From UBA6164 sp964344155 (GTDB taxonomy: Bacteria; Patescibacteriota; Gracilibacteria; BD1-5; UBA6164), in assembly GCA_964344155.1 (NCBI GenBank), contig CAYFMG010000002.1, positions 1 to 64,000 of the forward strand: DNA of 64,000 nucleotides. The letters run 5' to 3'. A program made the translations under genes and the position numbers. Of this stretch, positions 30,591 to 38,289 are shown piece by piece. The notes beneath the pieces are model-generated. The model saw only the letters and a list, made by a program, of their open reading frames with translations, ran no database searches and was not told where the DNA came from. Every line of letters starts with the position of its first letter. Position 1 is the stretch's first letter.

Positions 30591-31220
30591 TTAATTATAT
30601 AAATTTGTTCCTATCCTAATTATATCCACTCATTTTTCAAGTGCAATTTTGTAATCTCTTGAAGTACCTGCTGAAACAAATCAGTTTTGTAGATATTTAT
30701 TTCTAAGCTCTATAAGTAAATCAAACTCTGCTTCTTTTTCTTCCTTGCTACACTCAGCTTTTCATATACAAGAAAATCATATAAGACTTACATTTTCCAT
30801 TTCTCAAATCACATCTAAAAACTCAGGTATTTGATCTACACTAATTCCTCCTGGTTTACTCTCATCCACATTTATTTGTAAAAATACTTGTATCCAATTT
30901 CATTGTTTTGTAGCTATATCTTCAAACTTTTTTAGATGCTTCATATCATCTAAACTGTGAACCACTGAGCAGTGACTTATTATATGTTTTATTTCCTTTG
31001 ATTGAATATTTCATATAAAGTGTAGTTTTTCTCTATCTATTTCTTTTTCTTTTATAGAATTAACTCTGTTTTCTCATATTCACTCCAAAATATCAGGATA
31101 GTTTTCTTCTAAACTATCCATTACTTCCATAGTATCATTTTTTTCTAAGTATTTTGTTACTGCTAATAGCTTTGATTCTGAGTTTCTAAACTCTTCTAAT
31201 AACTCTTTATTTAATTGCAT
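30591..31220 (-). CDS. YggS-family PLP homeostasis protein
   Basis: A 209-residue PLP-binding TIM-barrel protein. KLLAVTKYLE carries the lysine that binds pyridoxal phosphate (near residue 21), followed by GIGENRVNSIKEK, KLHFIGNIQSKEIKHII, SVVHSLDDMKHL, IQVFLQINVDESKPGGI, and at the end SAGTSRDYKIALEKGVDIIRIGTNLY, the phosphate-binding region (SMGMS is SAGTS here). It is a single-domain, non-catalytic homologue of alanine racemase that buffers PLP. The stop is 8 bp before the start of the YiiX-like gene, indicating one operon. Confidence 0.93.
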
Positions 31221-31230
31221 TTTATTATTA

Positions 31231-31755
31231 TTAAAATATTAATGTATTTCCATGATCTTTTAACCACTTTCTATATATTTTATAATCTGGCATTATTGAT
31301 TCAACTATATTCCGAAAAGCTTTTGAATGATTCATTTCTCTCAAATGAGCTAATTCATGAATTATTACATAATCAATTACTTCTCTTGATGCTCATATAA
31401 GGTGGTAGGAAAAGTTTAGGTTTTTCTGACTCGTACAACTTCACCATCTAGTTTTTGCACTTGTTATTCTTATATTATTATACACAAATCAGTTTTGCTC
31501 TGCTATCTCTTCAACTCTCTTTGGTATATAATCTTTTGCTTTTTTTCTTAATTGTTTTTTTTCTTGCTCTGATACTTGTGGTTTAAATGAGTGTTCAAGT
31601 AGTTGCTTATCTATCCACTCCCTATGTTTTTCTACAAAGTCTTCTATCTGTCCTTTAAGCATAAAAACTGGAGCCCTAACTATTAGTTCCCCATCTTTTA
31701 CTCTCAAACTTATTGATTTCCTAACTGATCTAATTATTTTCATTTTAAAACTCAT
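31231..31755 (-). CDS. YgjP-like zinc metallopeptidase domain protein (DUF45)
   Basis: A 174-residue protein. The N-terminal half binds structure (IIRSVRKSISLRVKDGELIV), the centre has the family's TSAKTRWGSCTSQKNLNFSY segment, and the catalytic motif is VIIHELAHLREMNHSKAF (HExxH plus the downstream His). The family is associated with DNA processing, often beside restriction systems. The start at 31755 overlaps the yigZ stop by 11 bp; an internal ATG at 31743 is also possible. Part of the yigZ - metallopeptidase - yggS - YiiX - patatin - nif3 run. Confidence 0.93.
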
Positions 31756-32158
31756 TTAAAAATATTTTTGTTGCATCTATTACATTTTTAAACCTATCTG
31801 CATGAAGCTGTATTCATCAGAAATATCTAGTAACAACTACTATTGTATTAGTTGCTTCAGCTCTTTGTAGTTCCCTTAATATGCAGTTTCCAGCTCATGT
31901 TTCTCAATCATCATTTCTTGATTCAAGAATGGTTCAATTTTCTAGTTTTACTCTATATGCATATGTATTATGACTTGATTTTTGAAAATACTTATCCTTA
32001 AGTAATTCTTTTACAAAATCAGCTACTTCCTGTTTTGTCCCTACATAACCTCATACAACTGTATATTTACTTCTTCTATCCACTATTACATTTTGTAATA
32101 TTTTTCTCCTAAAATCAGGTTGTTTTCCTCAGAAATCTAATGATAGTTTATTAGTCAT
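31745..32158 (-). CDS. YigZ/IMPACT family protein
   Basis: A 137-residue UPF0029 protein. RSKYTVVGGYVGTKQEVADF, KSSHNTYAYRV, NDDGETGAGNCILRELQ and NTIVVVTRYFGGIQLHADRF are the conserved strands and loops of the N-terminal domain; here LHADRF stands where most homologues have LG.GGL.RAY. The C-terminal EF-G-like domain found in longer homologues is missing. The family is linked to translational control in eukaryotes (IMPACT); bacterial function is unknown. First gene of a six-gene leftward operon. Confidence 0.9.
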
Positions 32159-32173
32159 GGTTATGTAGTTATT

Positions 32174-32280
32174 ATTTTAAAAATCCCATCCCCCCCCTTC
32201 GGGGTACTTCCCTTTCTAAGGGAAGACTTTTTCAGTTCCTCCTTAGAAAGGGGGATGCCTAAAAGGCAGGGGGATTATTT
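32174..32280. repeat. Long composite palindromic repeat, copy 1
   Basis: AAAATCC..CCCCTTCGGGG, then TTCCCTTTCTAAGGGAAG, then CCTTAGAAAGGGGGATGCC and AAAGGCAGGGGGATT. It contains several nested hairpins and is repeated in direct orientation at 33077-33180 with about 90 percent identity by eye. The pair brackets island B and a DUF559 gene. Confidence 0.9.
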
Positions 32281-32284
32281 TACA

Positions 32285-32312
32285 TTGACTTATTTTATTA
32301 TATAAGTATAAT
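32285..32312 (+). promoter_or_regulatory. Sigma70-type promoter of island B
   Basis: TTGACT-16 bp-TATAAT, immediately after the long repeat and 34 bp before the GTG at 32346. Confidence 0.75.
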
Positions 32313-32345
32313 ATATATACATTTTTTTAAAAAAAGGAGTTAATT

Positions 32346-32621
32346 GTGAAAAAGATTTTAGGTGGTTTAGTCGTTGCTTGTTCTCTTCTCTCTTCAGCTA
32401 ATGCTTTTGCATTTAAGGCTGGGGATATGGATGAAATTTTTTCAGTAATACACTTGCATTATTTTCATGAGTGGACTAAAAAAGATCCTCAGTGTGAAAT
32501 TATTCATATGGAACTTAAAGATGGTTTCATGACATTATTCACAAAAAAAGGAACCTGTAATAATGATATGCTTAAAAAGTATACTCTAAATAGTATGAAA
32601 AAAATAGAACATTTGATGTAA
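32346..32621 (+). CDS. Small secreted protein of island B
   Basis: A 91-residue protein starting at GTG with AAAAAAGGAGTTAATT before it, a good Shine-Dalgarno. Residues 1-22 are a signal peptide (MKKILGGLVVACSLLSSANA, then FA). The mature part has two Cys (DPQCEIIH and KGTCNND) that could form a disulphide, and a His-rich stretch (VIHLHYFHEW). No family was recognised. No TGA codons, TGG for Trp, and a strong GC hairpin terminator set it apart from native genes. Confidence 0.75.
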   Translation: MKKILGGLVVACSLLSSANAFAFKAGDMDEIFSVIHLHYFHEWTKKDPQCEIIHMELKDGFMTLFTKKGTCNNDMLKKYTLNSMKKIEHLM

Positions 32622-32637
32622 CAGTATTTTACTAAAA

Positions 32638-32668
32638 GGCCTCAGCTTTGCTGAGGTTTTTGTTTTTT
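32638..32668 (+). terminator. Terminator of island B
   Basis: CCTCAGC/GCTGAGG with TTT loop, followed by TTTTTGTTTTTT. Confidence 0.9.
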
Positions 32669-33062
32669 AATATTTATTCAAAACCTCACATACATTATTA
32701 AATTCTTTCATCACTTCATGGTTAGTAAATCTAATTACCTTTAAATCATATCACTCTAAAACCTGTGTTCTTTCATCATCATATTCAAATGCTCATTCTA
32801 GATAATGACTATCTCAATCAATTTCAATTACTAAAGATAGCTCTTTACAATAAAAATCTACTATAAAATTATCTATTGGCCTTTGTCTCATTATATTATA
32901 TCTCCATCATTTCAAAAAGTCAAACCATATTTTCTTTTCTGCTCTTGTCATATTTTTTCTTAAATCTCTAGCTCTATCTTTTAGTTTTGGGTTGTAAGGT
33001 AAAGAAACTCCTGAATAATACAATCACCTTTCCTTCAAAAATTTATCTGTAATTTCAAACAT
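32667..33062 (-). CDS. DUF559 / VSR-like endonuclease
   Basis: A 131-residue protein of the DUF559 group, related to very short patch repair endonucleases. LRKNMTRAEKKIWFDFLKGW, then MRQRPIDNFIVDFYCKELSLVIEIDGDSH holds the restriction-like core (D...E-x-D), followed by EYDDERTQVLEGYDLKVIRFTNHEV. Glycines use TGA, so it is native. It lies between two direct copies of a long palindromic repeat, as such genes frequently do in genomes with DUF559-linked repeats. A role in moving or maintaining the repeats is inference. Confidence 0.88.
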
Positions 33063-33076
33063 AATCTGAATTTAAT

Positions 33077-33180
33077 ATTTTAAAAATCCTATTCCCCCTT
33101 CGGGGTACTTCCCTTTCTAAGGGAAGACTTTCTTAGTTCCCCCTTAGAAAGGGGGATGCCTGAAAGGCAGGGGGATTATT
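33077..33180. repeat. Long composite palindromic repeat, copy 2
   Basis: Direct repeat of 32174-32280 with the same order of CCCCTTCGGGG, CCCTTTCTAAGGG and AAAGGGGGATGCC elements, differing at a few bases. It lies directly upstream of the DUF559 start. Confidence 0.9.
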
Positions 33181-33186
33181 AAATAA

Positions 33187-34419
33187 TTACTCTTCTCATG
33201 AATTAAGTTCTAATCTCTCACTACCTGGTAAAGCTTGCCCCATAAGGCTTTCTAACTCTCCATACATTCATGTAATTGCAAAAGTGGCTCTTTCTAGATC
33301 TTTTTCTCTTTTTTTCCAGTTTTTTTCCATTGCTCTTCTTTCTGTATCTATTCCTAATTTGAGATTTGAGAATACATCTACCATCATATTTATTTTACTT
33401 GAGAATTCTTCACTTGATAAATATTTGTAAAGCATCTCCATTTTTGCATCTTTTCATTCTAGTGATTTTTCTACTTTTGATATAGATAATAGTTTATCAC
33501 GAAGCATATTAGCTACAGCTATAGCAAACTCTGGAATACAAACCATTACATCATCTACCATTCAAAAGTGTTTTAAATCTTTTGGTAATACTGTTGTAAC
33601 TAGTATTGCTATATTTCAATTTACTTTTAATTTATCTTCTTTTAATTTCATAATCCAAGCATCCTGCCAAGCTTTTGTATTTTTTGACTCCCAAACTATT
33701 ACTCATGAGTTGGCTCAAAGATTATTTCTAACTGTTTGTATTAGATCAGCTCACTTAATACCTGTTGGTACATCTTCTATATTATCTATTGGAAATGCCT
33801 GTGATAAAGCTTGTTTTAGATCATCTTCTTGTATGTCTCATTGTATTTGTTGAGATCATTGTTCTGCTTTTCTTTTTGCATCATCTAGTGATTTTTTAAG
33901 TTGTTCTTGTTGTTTTTGATATTCTAGTTCTTTTTTTCTAAATTCTTCCTGGATTTTTTCCATTTTTTCATCCATTTGTTTTTTAGAGTTTTGTTCTAGT
34001 TGTTCTTGTAGTTTTTTCTCTATTAGTTTTCTTTCATCAATCATTTTTTTCTCCATTTCTAGTTCAAAATTCTTTTCCTTATCTTCTAATTCTCTTTGTT
34101 TTTTTATCATATCAAGCTCTTTTTTCTTAGCCTCTTGTTGGTCTTCTTCTGCTTTTTTTAGTCTTTCTCACATATCTTTCATTTCTAGCTCTACTTTTTT
34201 TCTTTCCTCTTCTGCTTTTTTCTCTGCAAACTCTTGAGCTTTTTTTCTCATCTCATTTGTTTTATTCTCCATTTCTTTTTCAAATGCTTCTCTTTGGCGT
34301 TCTTGCTCTGCTTTTAGTTTATTTTCTTGTTCCTTTAAAATAGCTGAATATTTTTCATCTGCTAGTTTATCTAAATCTATATTTGTCTTACAATTTGGGC
34401 ATATTATTTTTTGGCTCAT
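33187..34419 (-). CDS. DUF2130 family protein with coiled-coil
   Basis: A 410-residue protein. It starts with a zinc-finger-like pair (IICPNCKTNIDLDKLADEKY), continues with about 170 residues of Glu/Lys/Gln coiled coil, then the DUF2130 core: GIKGADLIQTVRNN, GVIVGESKNTKAGQDAGIMKLKEDKL and AILVTTVLPKD, a restriction-endonuclease-like strand order with an E-x-K. The remainder is helical (RRAMEKNGKKREKDLERA). The family's function is not established; nuclease activity is a structural guess. It lies just after the repeat and 3 bp downstream of the RecX-like gene. Confidence 0.85.
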
Positions 34420-34422
34420 TTT

Positions 34423-34878
34423 TTAGTTTATTATTTGTAAAATATCATCATATCTAAATCACTTCCTAAGTAACTTTTCTAGTATTTTTTGTTTTTCATA
34501 TTTTCATTGTAGCTTATTATATTCTTTTTTCAAGTTTTCTAGTTCTCAATCAACAAAACTTAGTTCTAACAACTCTTCAAACAATTCTCTTTTTTCTTGT
34601 CTTTCAAATAATTTCTGCTTTATATACTGTTTTGACTTACCTCTATTTTTATACGACCTAATTTTTGATTCTATTACCTCTTTTTCCTGTATTATATTTT
34701 TTAGTTTTTCTTCTATAATATAATCTATTTCCTCAGTATTAATCCCCCCATATTTTTCTCAATTTTCAGACTCAGGTCAAAACTTAAGTTTCAGCTTTTG
34801 CTTCAATTTTACTGGACTTGGGTAATATTTCAAATAATACCAAATCGAATAATCTATAATTTTTTGTGATATGTTCAT
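34423..34878 (-). CDS. RecX-like regulatory protein
   Basis: A 151-residue helical protein. SIWYYLKYYPSPVKLKQKL matches the first RecX repeat (ARxLxxRxxSxxEL), the centre has IRSYKNRGKSKQYIKQKLFE (the RRG.S...I...L repeat), and the end is LLRKGFRYDDILQIIN, the conserved RKGF.Y..I motif. RecX binds RecA filaments and limits recombination. No recA is in the window. It is upstream of and close to the DUF2130 gene. Confidence 0.75.
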
Positions 34879-34889
34879 AATTTTCAAAT

Positions 34890-34917
34890 TTGACTTTTTA
34901 TAAAATTTTAATACAAT
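34890..34917 (+). promoter_or_regulatory. Promoter of a putative small RNA
   Basis: TTGACT-16 bp-TACAAT on the plus strand, leading into a structured 75-nt segment with no open frame. Confidence 0.5.
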
Positions 34918-34923
34918 ACTGAG

Positions 34924-35000
34924 TGTCTACTTAGACAATACAAAGAAGTATCCTGTTAAATACAATTGAAAGATATTGCTCAGGGATACTTATTTTTTTA
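34924..35000 (+). ncRNA. Putative small RNA with two hairpins
   Basis: Just after the promoter comes TGTCTA/TAGACA, a tight hairpin, and then AAGTATCCT paired to AGGGATACTT across a 25-base loop, followed by ATTTTTTTA as a terminator tail. The segment lies in a 248-bp gap between two leftward genes and is transcribed the other way. It does not match SRP RNA, tmRNA or RNase P patterns that I know. Its promoter style is like the standard-code islands. Confidence 0.45.
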
Positions 35001-35101
35001 TCTAAAATTATAGAAAATAACTTTATACTCATAATTCTCTATTTTTATTAATATACTCTTTATATATACTTATATTACTTATTTTTATTTTTTTTGCAAG
35101 A

Positions 35102-35130
35102 AAAAAAGAGAAAATTTTTCTCTTTTTTAA
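35102..35130. terminator. Terminator after the MazF gene
   Basis: AAAAAAGAGAAA/TTTCTCTTTTTT hairpin; overlaps the toxin stop codon. Confidence 0.75.
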
Positions 35131-35462
35131 TCCATAAAATCACATAGTTTATTTTTGAGTTTTTTTATCTTTTTATTTTCTAGTTCTGCTACTTTTGATA
35201 CTATTAAAGACTTATGTAGTGAAAATATATTATGTAGTCTAAAGTATGAATCTTTTTTTAGTTTTCAGTGTTTTAAATCTTCTTGTGATATTTTAGATGA
35301 ATACTGGTTTAATCATTTGTTACCATATATTCAAATAAGCATTAGATTATCATGTTTATTATAGCTTTTGTTTGATATGACTAAAGCTGGTCTTAGTTTA
35401 TAATTACTTAAATCAGTAAATGGAAACTTTATAAGAACAATGTCTCAACTATTATATTTCAT
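35127..35462 (-). CDS. MazF/PemK-family toxin
   Basis: A 111-residue protein with the MazF fold pattern: SGDIVLIKFPFTDLSNYKLR (GDIV.v.FPFTD), PALVISNKSYNKHDNLMLIG, YFRLHNIFSLHKSLIVSKVAEL. The family cuts mRNA at short sequence motifs. The gene follows the antitoxin gene by 11 bp in the usual antitoxin-toxin order and ends in the terminator hairpin. It is native, with several TGA glycines. Confidence 0.9.
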
Positions 35463-35473
35463 CATTAATTATA

Positions 35474-35740
35474 TTATTCAAATAAATCATCATGTACACT
35501 ATTAGACCAATCTGAATAATTTGTACTTAGACTTTTATAATAATCTTTTTGAAGATTATTTTCTACAACTCAAGCTTGGTACTTAAAAATATCAAACCCC
35601 TCCTCTATTTCTGGAAACTTTGAAACTAAATACTCTTTTTTATTACGATGTCAAAAAGATAATACTTGTGATGGATCATCAAGTTGTTTTAAGTAGCTAC
35701 TTAATTTAGCTCTGAATTCTCAAATTGCTACTGTATTCAT
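35474..35740 (-). CDS. Antitoxin of the MazF module
   Basis: An 88-residue protein. Its N-terminus (MNTVAIGEFRAKLSSYLKQL) has the Phd/YefM dimerisation pattern (I.eFR..ls..l), and the acidic C-terminal half (NYSDWSNSVHDDLFE) would be the toxin-neutralising tail. It lies directly downstream of four evenly spaced TTGTACAA sites that probably are its operators. Autorepression by the antitoxin or the complex is expected from such systems. Confidence 0.8.
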
Positions 35741-35744
35741 ATTT

Positions 35745-35815
35745 TTGTACAAGTTAATTATAAACTTGTACAAAGTATAACATATTTTGTACAAAATACA
35801 AATTATTTTGTACAA
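35745..35815 (-). promoter_or_regulatory. Operator array: four TTGTACAA palindromes every 21 bp
   Basis: Perfect 8-bp palindromes begin at 35745, 35766, 35787 and 35808, each exactly 21 bp apart (two helical turns), immediately upstream of the antitoxin ATG. A TTATAC -10-like element lies between sites 2 and 3 on the minus strand. The arrangement suits cooperative binding of dimers on one face of DNA. Confidence 0.85.
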
Positions 35816-35819
35816 ATAG

Positions 35820-35852
35820 AAAAAAGCCCCACGAAAGTGGGGATTTTTCAGT
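35820..35852. terminator. Terminator at the left end of island C
   Basis: AAAAAAGCCCCAC/GTGGGGATTTTTC with GAAA tetraloop; strong GC stem, bidirectional. Confidence 0.85.
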
Positions 35853-35882
35853 CAAACACAAGCACTTATACTAAGTTTTTAC

Positions 35883-36386
35883 CTAGCTAGGCATATATTC
35901 AATTTTATTTACTTCATTACTCAAAGAAATAAAAGCAATTAAAGAAATAGCTTGCATGCTATACAAGATTTTCCAATTTCGATTCTTTAAAAAATAAAGT
36001 GTAAGAAAAGTAGCAAGCAAAGGACTTATTGCAATGACTATAGGAACAATTTCACGAATTACTGTAATATCATTCAGCATTACAACAAAACCAATACTCA
36101 GAACACCTGCTTGAACAATAACACTCATAATAATAGCAGCGATACCAAAAAGAATAGCAGTAGTGTCCGTATCTGTTGATTGAATCATTCTCTGAATATT
36201 AACCATATTAGGAAAAGAGTTCATTTGAAGAGCAAAACCATTCAATACAGCAGTAACTCCAGCCAAAGCAACACCGATATAAAATATATCAATATTGTTC
36301 ATATGATAAAAAAATACCAAGGTGAGCAAGCCTATGATATAAGTAGGCATCAATACTTCTTTCTTTATTTTTACATTCTCAGTCAT
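35883..36386 (-). CDS. Membrane protein of island C, unknown
   Basis: A 167-residue protein with five predicted membrane helices (about residues 13-27, 33-53, 76-97, 100-125 and 130-160) and no recognised motif. The start is set by AGGGAGGTCATT before ATG. No TGA; leucine TTG/CTG/CTT and arginine CGA/CGT codons occur. A perfect TTGACA-16-TATAAT promoter lies 48 bp upstream. It is separated from the threonine synthase gene by terminator hairpins, so each is its own unit. Confidence 0.75.
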   Translation of the reverse strand: MTENVKIKKEVLMPTYIIGLLTLVFFYHMNNIDIFYIGVALAGVTAVLNGFALQMNSFPNMVNIQRMIQSTDTDTTAILFGIAAIIMSVIVQAGVLSIGFVVMLNDITVIREIVPIVIAISPLLATFLTLYFLKNRNWKILYSMQAISLIAFISLSNEVNKIEYMPS

Positions 36387-36433
36387 AATGACCTCCCTAA
36401 AAGTAATTTCTAATATTAAAAATACGTAAATGT

Positions 36434-36461
36434 ATTATATCTACTTATAAATAATTGTCAA
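36434..36461 (-). promoter_or_regulatory. Consensus promoter of the island C membrane protein
   Basis: TTGACA-16 bp-TATAAT on the minus strand. Confidence 0.8.
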
Positions 36462-36549
36462 TATATTAATTTTTAAAATCATATAGTTTATTTTTTAACT
36501 TGTAAAAAAAGCCCCGCTTTCATAGGGTTTTTTATAATACATAATAAAC

Positions 36550-36592
36550 AAAAAACTAGAATAGTTTATGACTGGGGATTTCTCCCCAGTCA
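36550..36592 (-). terminator. Terminator of thrC
   Basis: GACTGGGGA/TCCCCAGTC hairpin just beyond the thrC stop, followed on the minus strand by a second AAACTA/TAGTTT hairpin and TTTTTTG. A further weak GCCC/GGGT hairpin is at 36504-36535. Confidence 0.6.
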
Positions 36593-36604
36593 TAGTTTAA
36601 TAAA

Positions 36605-38056
36605 TCAGATGAAATTCAAAATTTGTTTTTCTATCTCATCCACCTCAATCACAGTATCATGAACAACTGGTTTTTCTGCAAGTTCAGCAATACTTTCTGG
36701 AATGGTTACAGCCAAATGAGATGAGACTGAATCCAAAGTAGAAAGACAGCCTAAGCCTTCAGACATTGTTTCAACAAACTTTGTCCACTCAGCTGTTGAT
36801 GCAATCATACAAGGACCTTCTGGTTTTAGTTTATTATACACTTCAAAAGCTGTTGCTGTGTGAGGATCAACATTATAGTTATTCCTCTTAAACACACTAC
36901 CAATGGTATCAACAACCTCATCATTTGTAGCAAACTCAGCAGCAAATACCTGTCTGATTATTTCATGCTCCACTTTAGTCAACTCAAAGAAATTTTTCTC
37001 CTTTAAGTTTTCCATATGATTTCGTGTTGCTTCATAACCAAACATATGGAATAATAGTCTCTCAATATTTGAAGAAACCAAAATATCCATTGCTGGAGAA
37101 TTAGTCTGAATCAAGTCTCTATAACGAAGATCATAACGACCTTTATTAATAAACTCTGTCAAAACATCATTCTCATTGGATGCAAGTATAATCTTTGAAA
37201 TAGGAAGCCCCATTAGCTTAGCATAAAATGCTGCCAAACCATTACCAAAATTACCACTTGGAATAATTGAAGTTATCTCATCACCATACTCTATTTCCTT
37301 CTGTCGAACAAGCTCATAGTAGCTCCAGAAATGATATACAATCTGAAACATAATACGACCAAAGTTCACAGAGTTTGCAGCAGATAACTCATAACCAGCA
37401 TCTCTTACTTCTTGTCTGAAATCATCAGAGTTAATCATATCCTTCAATGCCTTTTGTGTAGCATCAAAATCACTTTTAACACCAATTACCTTCAAGTTTT
37501 CACCAGCTTCCTTAACCATCTGTTGTTTTTGTACATCACTGGTACCACCTTCTGGGTATAGACACACAACCTTTGTATTAGGTAAGTCCCTAAATCCAGA
37601 TAATGCAGCAGGACCAGTATCACCGCTAGTTGCCGCCAGTACAAGATAATGAATACCTGTATCCTGTGCTAAAGCACTAACCAGTTTTGGAAATGGCTGT
37701 AATGCCATATCCTTAAAAGCCCTAGTTGGACCATGATACAACTCAGCAACACTCAAGTTAGCCATTACCTTCTCAACAGGAACAGGATTTTCTGGATCAT
37801 CAAAACCATCATAAACCTTAACTGCATTTTTTATCATTTCATCTGGTAAATCAACACCAAACTCTCTCAAAATACTAAAAGCAAGTCCTTTGTAAGAAAG
37901 ATCCTGCATTGAATAGATAAATTTTTCATCAAAGACAGGAACAGATTCTGGTGCCCACAGACCGCCAAAATCAGCAGCCGGATTCATAATCGCTTCAGAA
38001 AAACAACGATCTGAATCACCACCTCTTGTTCCAACAAACTTTGTATTTTTTTTCAT
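36605..38056 (-). CDS. thrC: Threonine synthase
   Basis: A complete 483-residue fold-type II PLP enzyme converting O-phospho-homoserine to threonine. The N-terminus has FVGTRGGDSDRCFSEAIM, then the PLP lysine motif YHGPTRAFKDMALQPF (Lys near residue 115), the AATSGDTGPAAL phosphate-binding loop, NSVNFGRIMFQIVYHFW, IPSGNFGNGLAAFYA (near 270) and the C-terminal DPHTATAFEVY with STAEWTKF. No TGA codon; GCG, CCG, GGC, CTG and CGT codons are used. AAAAAGGAGAATAATCAG gives a strong Shine-Dalgarno. No other threonine-pathway gene is near. It is foreign in style. Confidence 0.95.
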   Translation of the reverse strand: MKKNTKFVGTRGGDSDRCFSEAIMNPAADFGGLWAPESVPVFDEKFIYSMQDLSYKGLAFSILREFGVDLPDEMIKNAVKVYDGFDDPENPVPVEKVMANLSVAELYHGPTRAFKDMALQPFPKLVSALAQDTGIHYLVLAATSGDTGPAALSGFRDLPNTKVVCLYPEGGTSDVQKQQMVKEAGENLKVIGVKSDFDATQKALKDMINSDDFRQEVRDAGYELSAANSVNFGRIMFQIVYHFWSYYELVRQKEIEYGDEITSIIPSGNFGNGLAAFYAKLMGLPISKIILASNENDVLTEFINKGRYDLRYRDLIQTNSPAMDILVSSNIERLLFHMFGYEATRNHMENLKEKNFFELTKVEHEIIRQVFAAEFATNDEVVDTIGSVFKRNNYNVDPHTATAFEVYNKLKPEGPCMIASTAEWTKFVETMSEGLGCLSTLDSVSSHLAVTIPESIAELAEKPVVHDTVIEVDEIEKQILNFI

Positions 38057-38202
38057 CTGATTATTCTCCTTTTTCTAACCTTTTAAATTTTAGCTTCATA
38101 ATTCTTTAACTAAAAGATACTTTTTAAATACCTTATACTTAAAAAACTATTCCACTTTTTTGTTTACTATATTATTTTAAAGAACTTTTAAAAAGCGCTT
38201 TA

Positions 38203-38230
38203 TTTATAATAAAAAAAGTTTAAAAGTCAA
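38203..38230 (-). promoter_or_regulatory. Promoter of thrC
   Basis: TTGACT-16 bp-TATAAA on the minus strand, giving a leader of about 140 nt before the ATG. I see no thr/ile-rich leader peptide; an AAAGCGCTTT palindrome is near the start. Confidence 0.6.
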
Positions 38231-38289
38231 AGAAAATTGACTTTTTTGGTAAATATTTTATTATCATGTAAATATAATAAAACAAGGTT

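Noticed and set aside
34924..35000. SRP RNA, tmRNA or 6S RNA
   Set aside because: No GGAA tetraloop SRP helix, no tRNA-like ends, and too short for 6S RNA.
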